From Verrucomicrobia bacterium UBA3214 (GTDB lineage Bacteria > Verrucomicrobiota > Kiritimatiellia > RFP12 > UBA1067), in the NCBI GenBank assembly GCA_002363575.1, contig DEWI01000109.1, positions 1 through 28,730 of the forward strand: DNA of 28,730 nucleotides, in the 5' to 3' direction. Below are positions 21,681 through 28,730 of the stretch, piece by piece. The stretch's first letter is position 1. Each line of letters begins with the position of its first letter. The position numbers were made by a program, and so were the translations under genes. The notes below the pieces were generated by a model. It did not search any database and was not told where the DNA came from. It saw only the letters and a list, made by a program, of their open reading frames with translations.

Positions 21681-24635
21681 CTAGTTGTTGAGTCTGCGTT
21701 TGAGCTTTTCCAGCGTGACGGGCTTGAGGATAATGCCGTCGAAGCCGACGTCGGTGTACGTGCGGCTCGCCTCCACGTCGGCGGTGATGACATAGACCGG
21801 CATGGTTTTGTATTCGTGCAAAGAACGTATGGCGGCGACCAGTTCTGCGCCGTCCATAACTGGCATCCACATATCCGTGAGAACCATGTCGAAAGCTTCG
21901 GCGCCTTCGGCTGTAAGGATGTCCAGCGCGATGCGTCCGTTTTCCGCCATCACGACCTCGTACTTGCCGAGCCTGTCCAGCATGGCCTTCAGGACGAGGA
22001 GGTTCATCTTCTGGTCGTCAACGATGAGAATGCGGCTTCTCGCGGGCTTGGCGGCAGCTTCGGGTTCGGGCGCAGGCGGCGCGGCCTCGCCGGCGGCTTG
22101 CGGCGGAAGAGGAGGCGTCTGCTCCGGCTGGGGCGGATTGGCGGTGGATTGCTCGTGCCATGTATTCCCGTCGATCGTGGCGGCGTCATCGGCGTCGTCG
22201 CCGGATTCGGCGATAATGACGGACGGCAGCGTCATGGTGAAGACGGAGCCTTTGCCGAGCTTGGAGGAAATCGAAAGGTAGCCGCCCATGACTTCGCAAA
22301 GCTGGCGCGAGATCGCCAGCCCGAGGCCGGTGCCGCCATTGCGGGAGTTCTTGTTGCGAACCTGCACGTAGGGCGAATGGATGTTGGCGATGTCTTCCTC
22401 CGCGATGCCGCAGCCGGTGTCTTCTACGATGACTTCCAGCGTTCCGGTATCGGGGTCGTCGTTGCGCGTGAACATTGCGCGGACTTCGACATGCCCGGAG
22501 TCGGTGAACTTGATTGCATTGCCGACGAGATTGAAAAGTATCTGGCGGATGCGCGCGGGATCGATGACGAGCGGCGGCATGTCGTCGCAGATAGAACGGA
22601 TTTCGACGTCCTTCTTCGGATTGGAGGCGCGGAACGACTGCACAAGCTCGCCAAGGAGAGGCTGGAAAGGCGTCGGCACCATCGCGATCGTCATGCTGCC
22701 CGCTTCGAGCCTCGAGAGGTCGAGAACGTCGTTGATAAGCTTGAGAAGCGTCTTGCTGCTCACGAGAATCGAATCGAGCGCCTGATTGCGGTCCGCCTCG
22801 GAATTCATGCCGCTGCGGAGGATTTCGGAGAAGCCGATTATCGCGTTGAGCGGCGTGCGGATATCGTGGCTGATCGTCGAGAAGAAGTAGCTCTTGGATT
22901 TGTTCAAGTCCTCCGCCTTGGCTTTCTCGATCGCGATCAACTGCTCGCGGCGCCGCAGTATCCTGAAGAGGCTGAACATGATCAGGAGCGAGACGACGAG
23001 AAGCGCGATTTCGATGATCGTGTGGCCGTGGGTGGAGTCGTTCAGGCGGTCCATCTCCAGCCTCAGCACCTTCAAGCCGCCGGCGCTCGTGACGACGTTG
23101 CCGTAAACCTCGCCTGTGATGTTGTACGTGGTCTGGCGTATCCACATCGCGGAAGAGAAGAAAATCATCATTATCAAGCCGACCCACGCGATAGTCGAGC
23201 TGCCGTAGCGCTGCTGGCGGTCTTTGCGGAAGAGGTGGCGGTAGAAGAGGAAGCCCGCCACGCACCACACCGCGAGAAGAAGATACGATTCCGCCGCGAA
23301 CACCGAGCCGGAGAGATAGTTCGGCACGAGGAGAAGAAGGCTGAAGACCACCGAAAGCACGACACCGAGCGCGCCGACGGCGCGCGTTGCCTTCCAGCCG
23401 CGCTCTCCCGCGAGCCTGGCGGCAGCCGCGGCCGTGTAGCCGTAGGCGACGGCCGCGCCGATGCTCGAGACGTCGATAGGCCAATCGATCACCGAGCGCC
23501 CGAAGAACGGTATCGCCGCCGAGAGCACGCCGATGAAGAGAATCGCATTGCCCGGCGTCCTGTCGCGCGTGAGCGCGCCGAACCATTCGGGTAGGATTTC
23601 GTCCTGCGCCATCGCGTGCATCTGGCGGCTGAGCGCGACGATCGAGGCGATAATCCCTGTGAAGAGCGCCGCCACCATCGTGACGACGACTATTCCTATG
23701 CCGGGAGCGCCGAGCGCGCGGTGCGCCGCCGCGAAGACGGGCATTGACGCTATGCCCTCGAGCTTGTCGATTTCGCCGATGTAATCCGGCCAGGACGCCC
23801 AGCCGGCGGGCAGCGCGAGCGCCGGCAGCATCCCCAGCGCGATATACACGAACACGGAGACGGCGAGAGAAACGGCCATTATCGCGAAGGCCTTCTTCCG
23901 GTGGAAGGCGAATTCGCCGGATGAATTGACGATCGCCTCGAAGCCGACGAACGCCCACGGCGCCATCGCGAGAATCCGGAAAATCTGCGAAACGCCTTCG
24001 CGCTCCACGAGCGGGGAGAACGCCGGCCCGACAGGCGCGGCGGCGCCGCCGGCGCGGACGCGGTAGATCAGCGCCGCCGCCGCCACGGCGAGCACGCCGA
24101 GGAAAAACACCAGCGCGAGCGCGATTTGCGTATTGGCCGTCAAGCGCCTCCGGAAGTAGCAGAGGAGCGTGCAGATCGCGATAGCCGATACGGAAAGCAA
24201 GACTTCGCCGCCATAGACGTCGAAGCCTGCTACTTGGTAATGAAAGCCGAATTGGAGAAGATCGCCAAGCGTGTAGCGAACGACAAGTTTAAGCGCCGTG
24301 GCGTTCGCCCACAATATCGCGATGTACGTCAAACAGAGCGCCCACGCGACGAGGAAGGCGTGGTCGTGGCCGAACACGCGGCGCGCGAACGCGAAGCTGC
24401 CTCCAGAGCCGGTCTCTTCGCGAACCATTATATGGTAGCACCATGCGAAGACGCCCATGGCGAGCGCTCCGAGCGACATGCCGATCACCGTGCCCAGCGG
24501 TCCCGCGCTCTTGAGGAAGAGTTTCCCCGGGAGGACGAACGCCCCCCATCCCACGGCATAGCCGAAAGACAATGCAAGCGCGCCCAGTATCGTGAGATAC
24601 GGCGTCATGGTACGGCTCTGCCCTTTTTCAAACAT
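21681..24635 (-). CDS. APC-type permease fused to a hybrid histidine kinase with receiver domain
   Basis: This 984-residue membrane sensor has three parts. Residues about 10-465 are a complete APC-superfamily amino-acid/organocation permease: GYAVGWGAFVLPG (25-37), TGSGGSFAFARRVFG (75-89), PWAFVGFEAIVNSSGE (226-241) and about twelve hydrophobic segments. Two more membrane segments (about 483-500 and 540-558) flank a short loop. Residues 575-805 are a histidine kinase with H590 in SHDIRTP, the N-box FNLVGNAIKFT (701-711), DTGCGI (739-744) and GTGLGLAIS (768-776). A Pro/Ala-rich linker (830-865) leads to a receiver with D873, D874, phospho-acceptor D921 and K971. The permease probably senses or imports the signal, by analogy with the SLC5-type kinase CbrA. 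No output regulator is encoded nearby. I chose ATG 24635, 8 nt from TATAAT (leaderless); ATG 24608 is the alternative. Confidence 0.92.
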   Translation of the reverse strand: MFEKGQSRTMTPYLTILGALALSFGYAVGWGAFVLPGKLFLKSAGPLGTVIGMSLGALAMGVFAWCYHIMVREETGSGGSFAFARRVFGHDHAFLVAWALCLTYIAILWANATALKLVVRYTLGDLLQFGFHYQVAGFDVYGGEVLLSVSAIAICTLLCYFRRRLTANTQIALALVFFLGVLAVAAAALIYRVRAGGAAAPVGPAFSPLVEREGVSQIFRILAMAPWAFVGFEAIVNSSGEFAFHRKKAFAIMAVSLAVSVFVYIALGMLPALALPAGWASWPDYIGEIDKLEGIASMPVFAAAHRALGAPGIGIVVVTMVAALFTGIIASIVALSRQMHAMAQDEILPEWFGALTRDRTPGNAILFIGVLSAAIPFFGRSVIDWPIDVSSIGAAVAYGYTAAAAARLAGERGWKATRAVGALGVVLSVVFSLLLLVPNYLSGSVFAAESYLLLAVWCVAGFLFYRHLFRKDRQQRYGSSTIAWVGLIMMIFFSSAMWIRQTTYNITGEVYGNVVTSAGGLKVLRLEMDRLNDSTHGHTIIEIALLVVSLLIMFSLFRILRRREQLIAIEKAKAEDLNKSKSYFFSTISHDIRTPLNAIIGFSEILRSGMNSEADRNQALDSILVSSKTLLKLINDVLDLSRLEAGSMTIAMVPTPFQPLLGELVQSFRASNPKKDVEIRSICDDMPPLVIDPARIRQILFNLVGNAIKFTDSGHVEVRAMFTRNDDPDTGTLEVIVEDTGCGIAEEDIANIHSPYVQVRNKNSRNGGTGLGLAISRQLCEVMGGYLSISSKLGKGSVFTMTLPSVIIAESGDDADDAATIDGNTWHEQSTANPPQPEQTPPLPPQAAGEAAPPAPEPEAAAKPARSRILIVDDQKMNLLVLKAMLDRLGKYEVVMAENGRIALDILTAEGAEAFDMVLTDMWMPVMDGAELVAAIRSLHEYKTMPVYVITADVEASRTYTDVGFDGIILKPVTLEKLKRRLNN

Positions 24636-24643
24636 ATGGCGGT

Positions 24644-24652
24644 ATTATACCA
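24644..24652 (-). promoter_or_regulatory. Extended -10 promoter of the permease-kinase gene (leaderless configuration)
   Basis: Minus strand TGGTATAAT, with TATAAT at 24649-24644, within TTATGGTATAATACCGCC. Eight nt separate the hexamer from the ATG at 24635. TATGGTATAATAC is identical to the parvulin promoter at 3577-3589, and both end in a GCC-rich spacer before the ATG. Confidence 0.72.
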
Positions 24653-24746
24653 TAATTTCCGCCGGGCGTGCGGAGAGCAGGGATTTTTCCGCAAAAAGCG
24701 TTTTCTTTGCGCATTGCGTCCTGGAGGCTCCGCAGGCGAGAAAAAA

Positions 24747-24755
24747 TGCTATAAT
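24747..24755 (+). promoter_or_regulatory. Extended -10 promoter of the 2-oxoacid oxidoreductase operon (leaderless configuration)
   Basis: TGCTATAAT, with TATAAT at 24750-24755 after a run of six A. Eight nt separate it from the ferredoxin ATG at 24764. No -35 is visible. It is divergent from the permease-kinase promoter, about 95 nt away. Confidence 0.72.
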
Positions 24756-24763
24756 ATATATCC

Positions 24764-24991
24764 ATGGACTCAGAAGGAACTATAGCCAGCCATCCCGAAA
24801 TCGAGGCGGACTCGTGCAAGGGGTGCGGCAGGTGCGTGGAGGCGTGTCCGCGCAAATGCCTCGAAATCTCGCACGCGCTGAACAACGCCGGCATTCGCAG
24901 CGTCGCCTACAAGGGCGAAGGCTGCGTAGGTTGCGGAATATGCTTCTACAACTGCCCGGAACCGTACGCAATAAAGGTGGTGAAGGCATGA
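24764..24991 (+). CDS. 2[4Fe-4S] ferredoxin, delta subunit of 2-oxoacid:ferredoxin oxidoreductase
   Basis: This 75-residue electron carrier has two clusters, [12 protein letters not shown] (18-29) and [12 protein letters not shown] (54-65), both with the full CxxCxxCxxxCP spacing. It carries electrons from the thiamine-dependent oxidoreductase encoded by the next two genes. As the first gene of the operon it matches the D-A-B-C order seen in many KOR/VOR operons. Its stop overlaps the next start as ATGA (24988-24991), which implies translational coupling. The ATG lies 8 nt after a TATAAT hexamer with no Shine-Dalgarno, so the mRNA is predicted to be leaderless. Confidence 0.93.
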   Translation: MDSEGTIASHPEIEADSCKGCGRCVEACPRKCLEISHALNNAGIRSVAYKGEGCVGCGICFYNCPEPYAIKVVKA

Positions 24992-26049
24992 CGCAATTTG
25001 TCAAAGGCAACGAAGCGGTCGTGATGGGCGCGCTCTACGCTGGCTGCGAGCTTTATTTCGGCTACCCGATAACGCCGGCGAGCGAAATCGCGCACGGCGC
25101 GGCGAAGTGGTTTCCGATGCTTGGCAGGACGTTCGTGCAGGCGGAGTGCGAGACGGCGTCGATCAATATGATGTTCGGCGCGGCAGGCGCGGGGAAGCTC
25201 TGCATGACGGCGACGAGCGGCCCCGGCTTCTCGCTCATGCAGGAGGGGCTTTCGTATCTGGCGGGCGCGGAACTGCCTGCGGTCGTCGTCGATGTCATGC
25301 GCGCGGGCCCCGGGCTTGGCAACGTGTATCCCGAGCAGGGCGACTACACGCCGGCAGTGAAAGGCGGCGGCCACGGCAACTACCAGGTCTTCACGCTCGC
25401 GCCGGCGTCTGCGCAGGAGATGTGCGACTTTACGATGCTCGCGTTCGCCATGGCGGCGAAATGGCGCACACCGGCGATAGTGCTTGTCGATGGTCTGCAA
25501 GGCCAGATGATGGAGACAGTGGAGCTTCCGGAAAACGAAACCCCGGCGCCGGATTTCTCGTCGTGGGCGGCGGAAGGCGTCGCGGCGACGCGCGGCAATC
25601 TCGTCAAGTCGATCTATCTGGACGCCGCGCAGCAGGAGGAGTTCAACATCCATTTGCAGGAGAAGTACGCTCGCATGCAGGAGGACGCGCGCGCCGAGAC
25701 GTATCTCTGCGAAGACGCCGAACTCGTGCTTTGCGGCTACGGAATCTCGAGCCGCATCGCGCGCACCGTGGCGGAGGAGCTGCGCGCGCAGGGGATCGCG
25801 GCCGGCGTATTCCGCCCGGTCACCCTGAACCCGTTCCCGCGCGCGCAGCTCGCCGATGCCGTGCGCGGCAGGAAAGTCCTCGCGATAGAGCTTGACGCCG
25901 GGCAATTCGCCGACGACATACGCCTGAATCTCGCGAAGGCGGGGCTGGGCGCGCAGGCGGCGGATGTCGCGATGGTCCATCGCATGGGCGGCGAAGTCGT
26001 CGCCGTAGAAGACGCGGTGGCGGCGGCCAAAGCGCATCTGGCGAAATAG
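24988..26049 (+). CDS. vorB: 2-oxoacid:ferredoxin oxidoreductase alpha subunit (VorB/KorA type)
   Basis: This is the pyrimidine-binding subunit (353 aa) of a CoA-dependent 2-oxoacid:ferredoxin oxidoreductase, a cytoplasmic enzyme of anaerobes that oxidatively decarboxylates 2-oxoacids and reduces ferredoxin. Family blocks are [19 protein letters not shown] (6-24) followed by [50 protein letters not shown] and [14 protein letters not shown]. The pattern is closest to subunits annotated as 3-methyl-2-oxobutanoate (2-oxoisovalerate) dehydrogenase VorB, but 2-oxoglutarate (KorA) cannot be excluded from motifs. The start at 24988 overlaps the ferredoxin stop and has GGTGGTGAAGG upstream; the open frame extends further upstream but that part is not coding. 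An 89-nt gap with a GC-rich inverted repeat separates it from the beta-gamma gene. Confidence 0.93.
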   Translation: MTQFVKGNEAVVMGALYAGCELYFGYPITPASEIAHGAAKWFPMLGRTFVQAECETASINMMFGAAGAGKLCMTATSGPGFSLMQEGLSYLAGAELPAVVVDVMRAGPGLGNVYPEQGDYTPAVKGGGHGNYQVFTLAPASAQEMCDFTMLAFAMAAKWRTPAIVLVDGLQGQMMETVELPENETPAPDFSSWAAEGVAATRGNLVKSIYLDAAQQEEFNIHLQEKYARMQEDARAETYLCEDAELVLCGYGISSRIARTVAEELRAQGIAAGVFRPVTLNPFPRAQLADAVRGRKVLAIELDAGQFADDIRLNLAKAGLGAQAADVAMVHRMGGEVVAVEDAVAAAKAHLAK

Positions 26050-26054
26050 CGCGC

Positions 26055-26096
26055 CGCCCCGGCGAGCAGAGCCGCGCGGCGGCGTCCGCCGGGGCG
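26055..26096. repeat. GC-rich inverted repeat between oxidoreductase alpha and beta-gamma genes
   Basis: CGCCCCGGCG (26055-26064) pairs perfectly with CGCCGGGGCG (26087-26096); the loop contains the palindrome GCCGCGCGGC (26071-26080). No T-run follows, so full termination is unlikely. It could tune the ratio of downstream subunits by attenuation or 3'-end protection. Confidence 0.55.
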
Positions 26097-26138
26097 ATCC
26101 AACATTGCAAGCACACAACAGAGTTTCTGGATTTGAGA

Positions 26139-27614
26139 ATGAAAACCATCGAGCAGAAAGGAATGTACCGGGAGTTTCCGCGCTGCGGCAAGCCGCACGC
26201 GCGCACGACCCACTATTGCCCCGGATGCGGCCATGGAATCGTCAACAAGCTCGTTGCGGAGGCCTGCGCCGAACTCGGCTTGCAGGACCGCACGATATTC
26301 GTCGATCCCGTCGGCTGCGGCGTGTTCACCTATTATTATTGGGACGCCGCGCACATTTCGGCGGCGCACGGCCGCGCATCCGCCGCCGCCACGGGCGTGG
26401 CGCGCGCGCGCCCCGGCGCCGTGACCATCGCCTACCAGGGCGACGGCGATCTCGGCGCGATCGGCTTCAACAACGCCTTCCAGGCGGCATCGCGCGGCGA
26501 GCGCTTCGGCTGCATATTCATCAACAACTCGCTCTACGGCATGACCGGCGGGCAGATGGCGCCCACCACGCTCGAAGGCGAAACGACGACGACCACTCCC
26601 TACGGGCGCGATCCCGCGCTGACCGGCCACCCTCTGCACGTCTGCGAAGTTTTCAACCAGCTTCAGGCGCCCTTCTACATCGCGCGCGTCTCCGTGGCAG
26701 ACACTAAACGCATCATGCAGGCGAAGGCCGCGATCCGCAAAGTCTTCGAGCTTCAGCGCGACGGCAAAGGCTACGCGATGCTGGAAATCCTCGCGCCGTG
26801 CCCAACGAATTTCAGGATGGACGCGCAGAAGGCCGCGCGCTTCTGCATCGACGAAATGGAGCGCGAATTCCCGCTCGGCGTTTTTCGCGACCGTTCCGCG
26901 CAAGCCGGCGGCGAAGAAAGCGCGGCGGCGCCCGCGCAAGGCTCCGCACTCGCCGTGCGCCCAGTGCCGCGCTTCAATTCCTGCGCAGAGCTCTTCAGCG
27001 CTTCCGCCGGCGCGCAAGCCGCCGATGGAGCGCCGGAGCGCGGCGCCGGCATGGCGCGGCTTTCCAAGGAACTGCGCTTCAAATTCGCGGGCTATGGCGG
27101 TCAGGGAATTCTCTCGCTCGGGCTTTGCGTGGCGGAAGCCGCGCGCCTCGAGAATCTGCACACGCTTTGGTTCCCGTCGTACGGTCCGGAGCAGCGCGGC
27201 GGCTCTGCCTCCTGCTCAGTCGTGGTAAGCCCGCAGCGCATAGGCGCGCCCTCGGTGGAGCATCCCGACGTCCTCGTCTGCATGAACCAGCCCTCGTACG
27301 AGCGCTTCGCCGCAGATGTCAAGCCAGGCGGTCTCGTGATAGTAGATGAAACCGTGCCTGTCGCGAAGGAGCCGCCGGAAGGCGTGCGCCTGCGCCGCGT
27401 GCCGGCGATCGCGATGGCGGAGGAATTCGGCGTCCCGAAAGCCGCGAATACGATGATGCTCGCCGCGCTGAAGGTTTGCAAGGCGACGGGTCTTGCGGAT
27501 GCTTCGCTCGAAGAAGCGCTTTGCGCGTCCTTCAAAAAGAAGCCGCAGCTCATCGAAAAGAATCGCGAAATCTTCCATCGCGCCGCCAAGGCGCTCGAAA
27601 ACAGAAACGCCTAG
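26139..27614 (+). CDS. Fused beta-gamma subunit of 2-oxoacid:ferredoxin oxidoreductase
   Basis: This 491-residue protein merges two subunits that are usually separate. Residues 1-240 are the thiamine diphosphate-binding beta subunit: THYCPGCGHG (24-33), DPVGCGVF, the cofactor motif GDGDLGAIGFNNA and the following FINNSLYGMTGGQMAPTT. An Ala/Gly-rich linker (about 255-300) leads to M305, where the ancestral gamma subunit evidently began (MARLSKELRFKFAGYGGQG, codon at 27051). The gamma part (305-491) has WFPSYGPEQRGG and HPDVLVCMNQPSYERF. Together with the alpha subunit and ferredoxin it completes the enzyme. The start is ATG 26139; ATG 26163, just after GAAAGGA, is possible, and a TTG at 26133 is less likely. 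bioB follows after 20 nt. The substrate class is as for the alpha subunit. Confidence 0.93.
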   Translation: MKTIEQKGMYREFPRCGKPHARTTHYCPGCGHGIVNKLVAEACAELGLQDRTIFVDPVGCGVFTYYYWDAAHISAAHGRASAAATGVARARPGAVTIAYQGDGDLGAIGFNNAFQAASRGERFGCIFINNSLYGMTGGQMAPTTLEGETTTTTPYGRDPALTGHPLHVCEVFNQLQAPFYIARVSVADTKRIMQAKAAIRKVFELQRDGKGYAMLEILAPCPTNFRMDAQKAARFCIDEMEREFPLGVFRDRSAQAGGEESAAAPAQGSALAVRPVPRFNSCAELFSASAGAQAADGAPERGAGMARLSKELRFKFAGYGGQGILSLGLCVAEAARLENLHTLWFPSYGPEQRGGSASCSVVVSPQRIGAPSVEHPDVLVCMNQPSYERFAADVKPGGLVIVDETVPVAKEPPEGVRLRRVPAIAMAEEFGVPKAANTMMLAALKVCKATGLADASLEEALCASFKKKPQLIEKNREIFHRAAKALENRNA

Positions 27615-27634
27615 CCCGGAACAGCACCACGAAT

Positions 27635-28573
27635 ATGCGGAAAACAGATGCAGAAGGAATAACGCGCGAAGAAGCGCTGGCGCTGCTGGCGCCGGAGCGC
27701 CGCGCCGAACTGCGCGAGCGCGCCCACGCCGTCACGCTCGCGTGCGTGGAAAAGACTTTCGACTTTTGTTCGATAATCAACGCCCGCTGCGGGCGCTGCA
27801 CCGAGGATTGCAAATGGTGCGCGCAATCCGCGCACTGGAAAACCTCTTGCGCCGCACATGGCTGGATCGGCGAAGACGAATGCGCGCGCGCCGCCGCCGA
27901 TGCCGAGGCCAACGGCGTGCGGCGCATCGGCATCGTCACATCCGGCCGCACGCTCTCTCCCGGCGAAATCGAGAATGTGTGCGCCGCGCTGCGCAAGATG
28001 CGCGAGCATGGCTCCATCTCTCTCTGCGCGTCTCTCGGGCTCCTCTCCGAAGACGACCTCGCCAAACTCAAAGCCGCCGGGTTGTCGAGAGTGCATTGCA
28101 ATATCGAGACCGCGCCATCGCTCTTCCCGCGCCTTTGCTCTACGCACACTATCGCCGACAAGCTCGCGACGCTTCGCGCCGCCCGCCGCCTCGGCCTGGA
28201 AATCTGCTGCGGCGGCATCATCGGCATGGGCGAGACGGACGAACAGCTCGTCGAATTCGCTTTCACGCTCAAGGAGATTGCGCCGGACTCCATCCCCGTC
28301 AACGTCCTTCATCCTATAGAAGGCACGCCGCTCGGCGCTCGACCCATTCTCGATCCAGAACGAGTGGTCGATTCCATCGCCCTTCTGCGCCTTGTCAACC
28401 CCGCGACCCATTTGCGCTTCGCGGGCGGCCGCAGAGACATGTCCGACGAAACAGCCGAAAAGTGCATCTATGTCGGCATATCCGCAGGGATAGCCGGCGC
28501 TCTTCTCACCACGCCAGGCGCGATTTTCGCCGATGATCGCGAACTCGCACGCCGCGCCGGCTATCGCGTCTGA
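27635..28573 (+). CDS. bioB: Biotin synthase, radical SAM sulfur insertion enzyme
   Basis: BioB converts dethiobiotin to biotin using a radical-SAM [4Fe-4S] cluster and an auxiliary [2Fe-2S] cluster. The 312-residue protein has the radical SAM triad C55, C59, C62 in CTEDCKWCAQS. It also has the conserved blocks IVTSGRTLSPGE, SLCASLGLL (auxiliary cluster Cys), RVHCNIETAPSLF, NVLHPIEGTPL and LRFAGGRRDM, typical of BioB rather than HydE or PylB. It is slightly shorter than many BioB proteins but complete. The start at ATG 27635 follows the beta-gamma gene by 20 nt, so it is probably the last gene of the oxidoreductase operon. No other bio genes are near. A longer in-frame reading from 27476 overlaps the gamma subunit and is not credible. 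The operon link has no obvious metabolic logic, although ferredoxin from this operon could reduce the SAM cluster. Confidence 0.95.
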   Translation: MRKTDAEGITREEALALLAPERRAELRERAHAVTLACVEKTFDFCSIINARCGRCTEDCKWCAQSAHWKTSCAAHGWIGEDECARAAADAEANGVRRIGIVTSGRTLSPGEIENVCAALRKMREHGSISLCASLGLLSEDDLAKLKAAGLSRVHCNIETAPSLFPRLCSTHTIADKLATLRAARRLGLEICCGGIIGMGETDEQLVEFAFTLKEIAPDSIPVNVLHPIEGTPLGARPILDPERVVDSIALLRLVNPATHLRFAGGRRDMSDETAEKCIYVGISAGIAGALLTTPGAIFADDRELARRAGYRV

Positions 28574-28607
28574 AGCGCCCCGGGGCAGCTATCGCCCTTC
28601 ACGGCAT

Positions 28608-28729
28608 TGTGCCACCCCTTCGGGGTTCGTTTTACTTTCGCGCTTGTTCCGGGGGTTCCGCATGCTTCGTATGCTCCACCCCCCCCGGTATCGGCGCAAT
28701 ATTGAAACAAGCCCCGAAGGGGCGGCACA
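28608..28729. repeat. Structured palindromic repeat element, probably dispersed
   Basis: The roughly 122-bp non-coding block has imperfectly mirrored ends: TGTGCC (28608-28613) with GGCACA (28724-28729), next to self-pairing CCCCTTCGGGG (28615-28625) and CCCCGAAGGGG (28712-28722). The centre folds separately: CCGGGGG (28649-28655) with CCCCCGG (28682-28688), enclosing GCATG (28660-28664) with TATGC (28670-28674). It is reminiscent of interspersed repeats I recall from gut Bacteroidetes-type genomes, but only one copy is in this window. It may also terminate the bioB operon. It runs to the window edge. Confidence 0.6.
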
Positions 28730-28730
28730 T

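Noticed and set aside
26055..26096. Transcription terminator between the alpha and beta-gamma genes
   Set aside because: The stem is strong but no T-run follows, and the downstream gene encodes an obligate partner subunit, so full termination makes little sense.
24946..27161. Two long minus-strand open frames (390 and 474 codons) opposite the oxidoreductase genes
   Set aside because: They are shadows of the alpha and beta-gamma genes, with no motif and low-complexity Arg-rich content.
1..28730. tRNA, rRNA, CRISPR array, insertion sequence or prophage
   Set aside because: Reading both strands showed no cloverleaf-like block, no regularly spaced direct repeats and no transposase, integrase or phage structural gene.

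Overview
The window is GC-rich, almost fully coding, and reads as a chromosomal segment of an anaerobic, probably gut-dwelling member of the PVC superphylum; a Kiritimatiellota- or Lentisphaerota-like bacterium is my best guess. This placement is inferred from gene content: exported glycosidases, a ferredoxin-dependent 2-oxoacid oxidoreductase, transporter-kinase and multi-enzyme fusions, and a non-enterobacterial promoter style. It is not based on any marker gene. I see no rRNA, tRNA, CRISPR array, insertion sequence or phage gene, and no gene-free stretch longer than about 300 bases.

Layout. (a) 9-1616 (+): fused anthranilate synthase glutaminase / anthranilate phosphoribosyltransferase (trpGD), followed by a terminator that serves the opposing unit. 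(b) 1776-3571 (-): cytoplasmic-looking parvulin isomerase and a SpoU/TrmH RNA methyltransferase. (c) 3626-15630 (-): a 12-kb glycan-degradation cluster. In transcription order it holds a DapA/NanA-type aldolase with a Tat-like leader, a 1263-residue exported fusion (YhcH/NanQ-like domain, Asp-box sialidase-like propeller, domain-permuted GH3), a secreted protein with two LamG-like repeats, a Tat-exported metallophosphoesterase, a conventional GH3 beta-glucosidase and a GH2 beta-mannosidase. An AraC regulator (15735-16628, -) lies directly upstream. (d) 16896-19427 (+): SWIM-SNF2 helicase, divergent from the AraC gene. (e) 19450-24635 (-): a hybrid histidine kinase whose sensor is an entire APC-type permease, then an outer-membrane beta-barrel-like protein, then ribBA. 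(f) 24764-28573 (+): ferredoxin, alpha subunit and fused beta-gamma subunit of a 2-oxoacid:ferredoxin oxidoreductase, then bioB. (g) 28608-28729: a structured, probably dispersed, palindromic repeat.

How it fits together. The nan-like genes suggest that sialic acid release, anomer interconversion and aldol cleavage may all happen outside the cytoplasm under AraC control, while GH2/GH3 enzymes process the remaining beta-linked sugars. The permease-kinase faces the oxidoreductase operon across a 128-bp divergent promoter region and may sense amino or organic acids related to that metabolism (inference).

Promoters. Six sites share the extended -10 core TGSTAYAAT with no recognisable -35. At three of them the ATG follows the -10 hexamer by only 7-8 nt, which predicts leaderless mRNAs. 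The two most interesting candidates for undescribed biology are the NanQ/sialidase/permuted-GH3 fusion with its exported aldolase partner, and the APC permease-hybrid kinase fusion.
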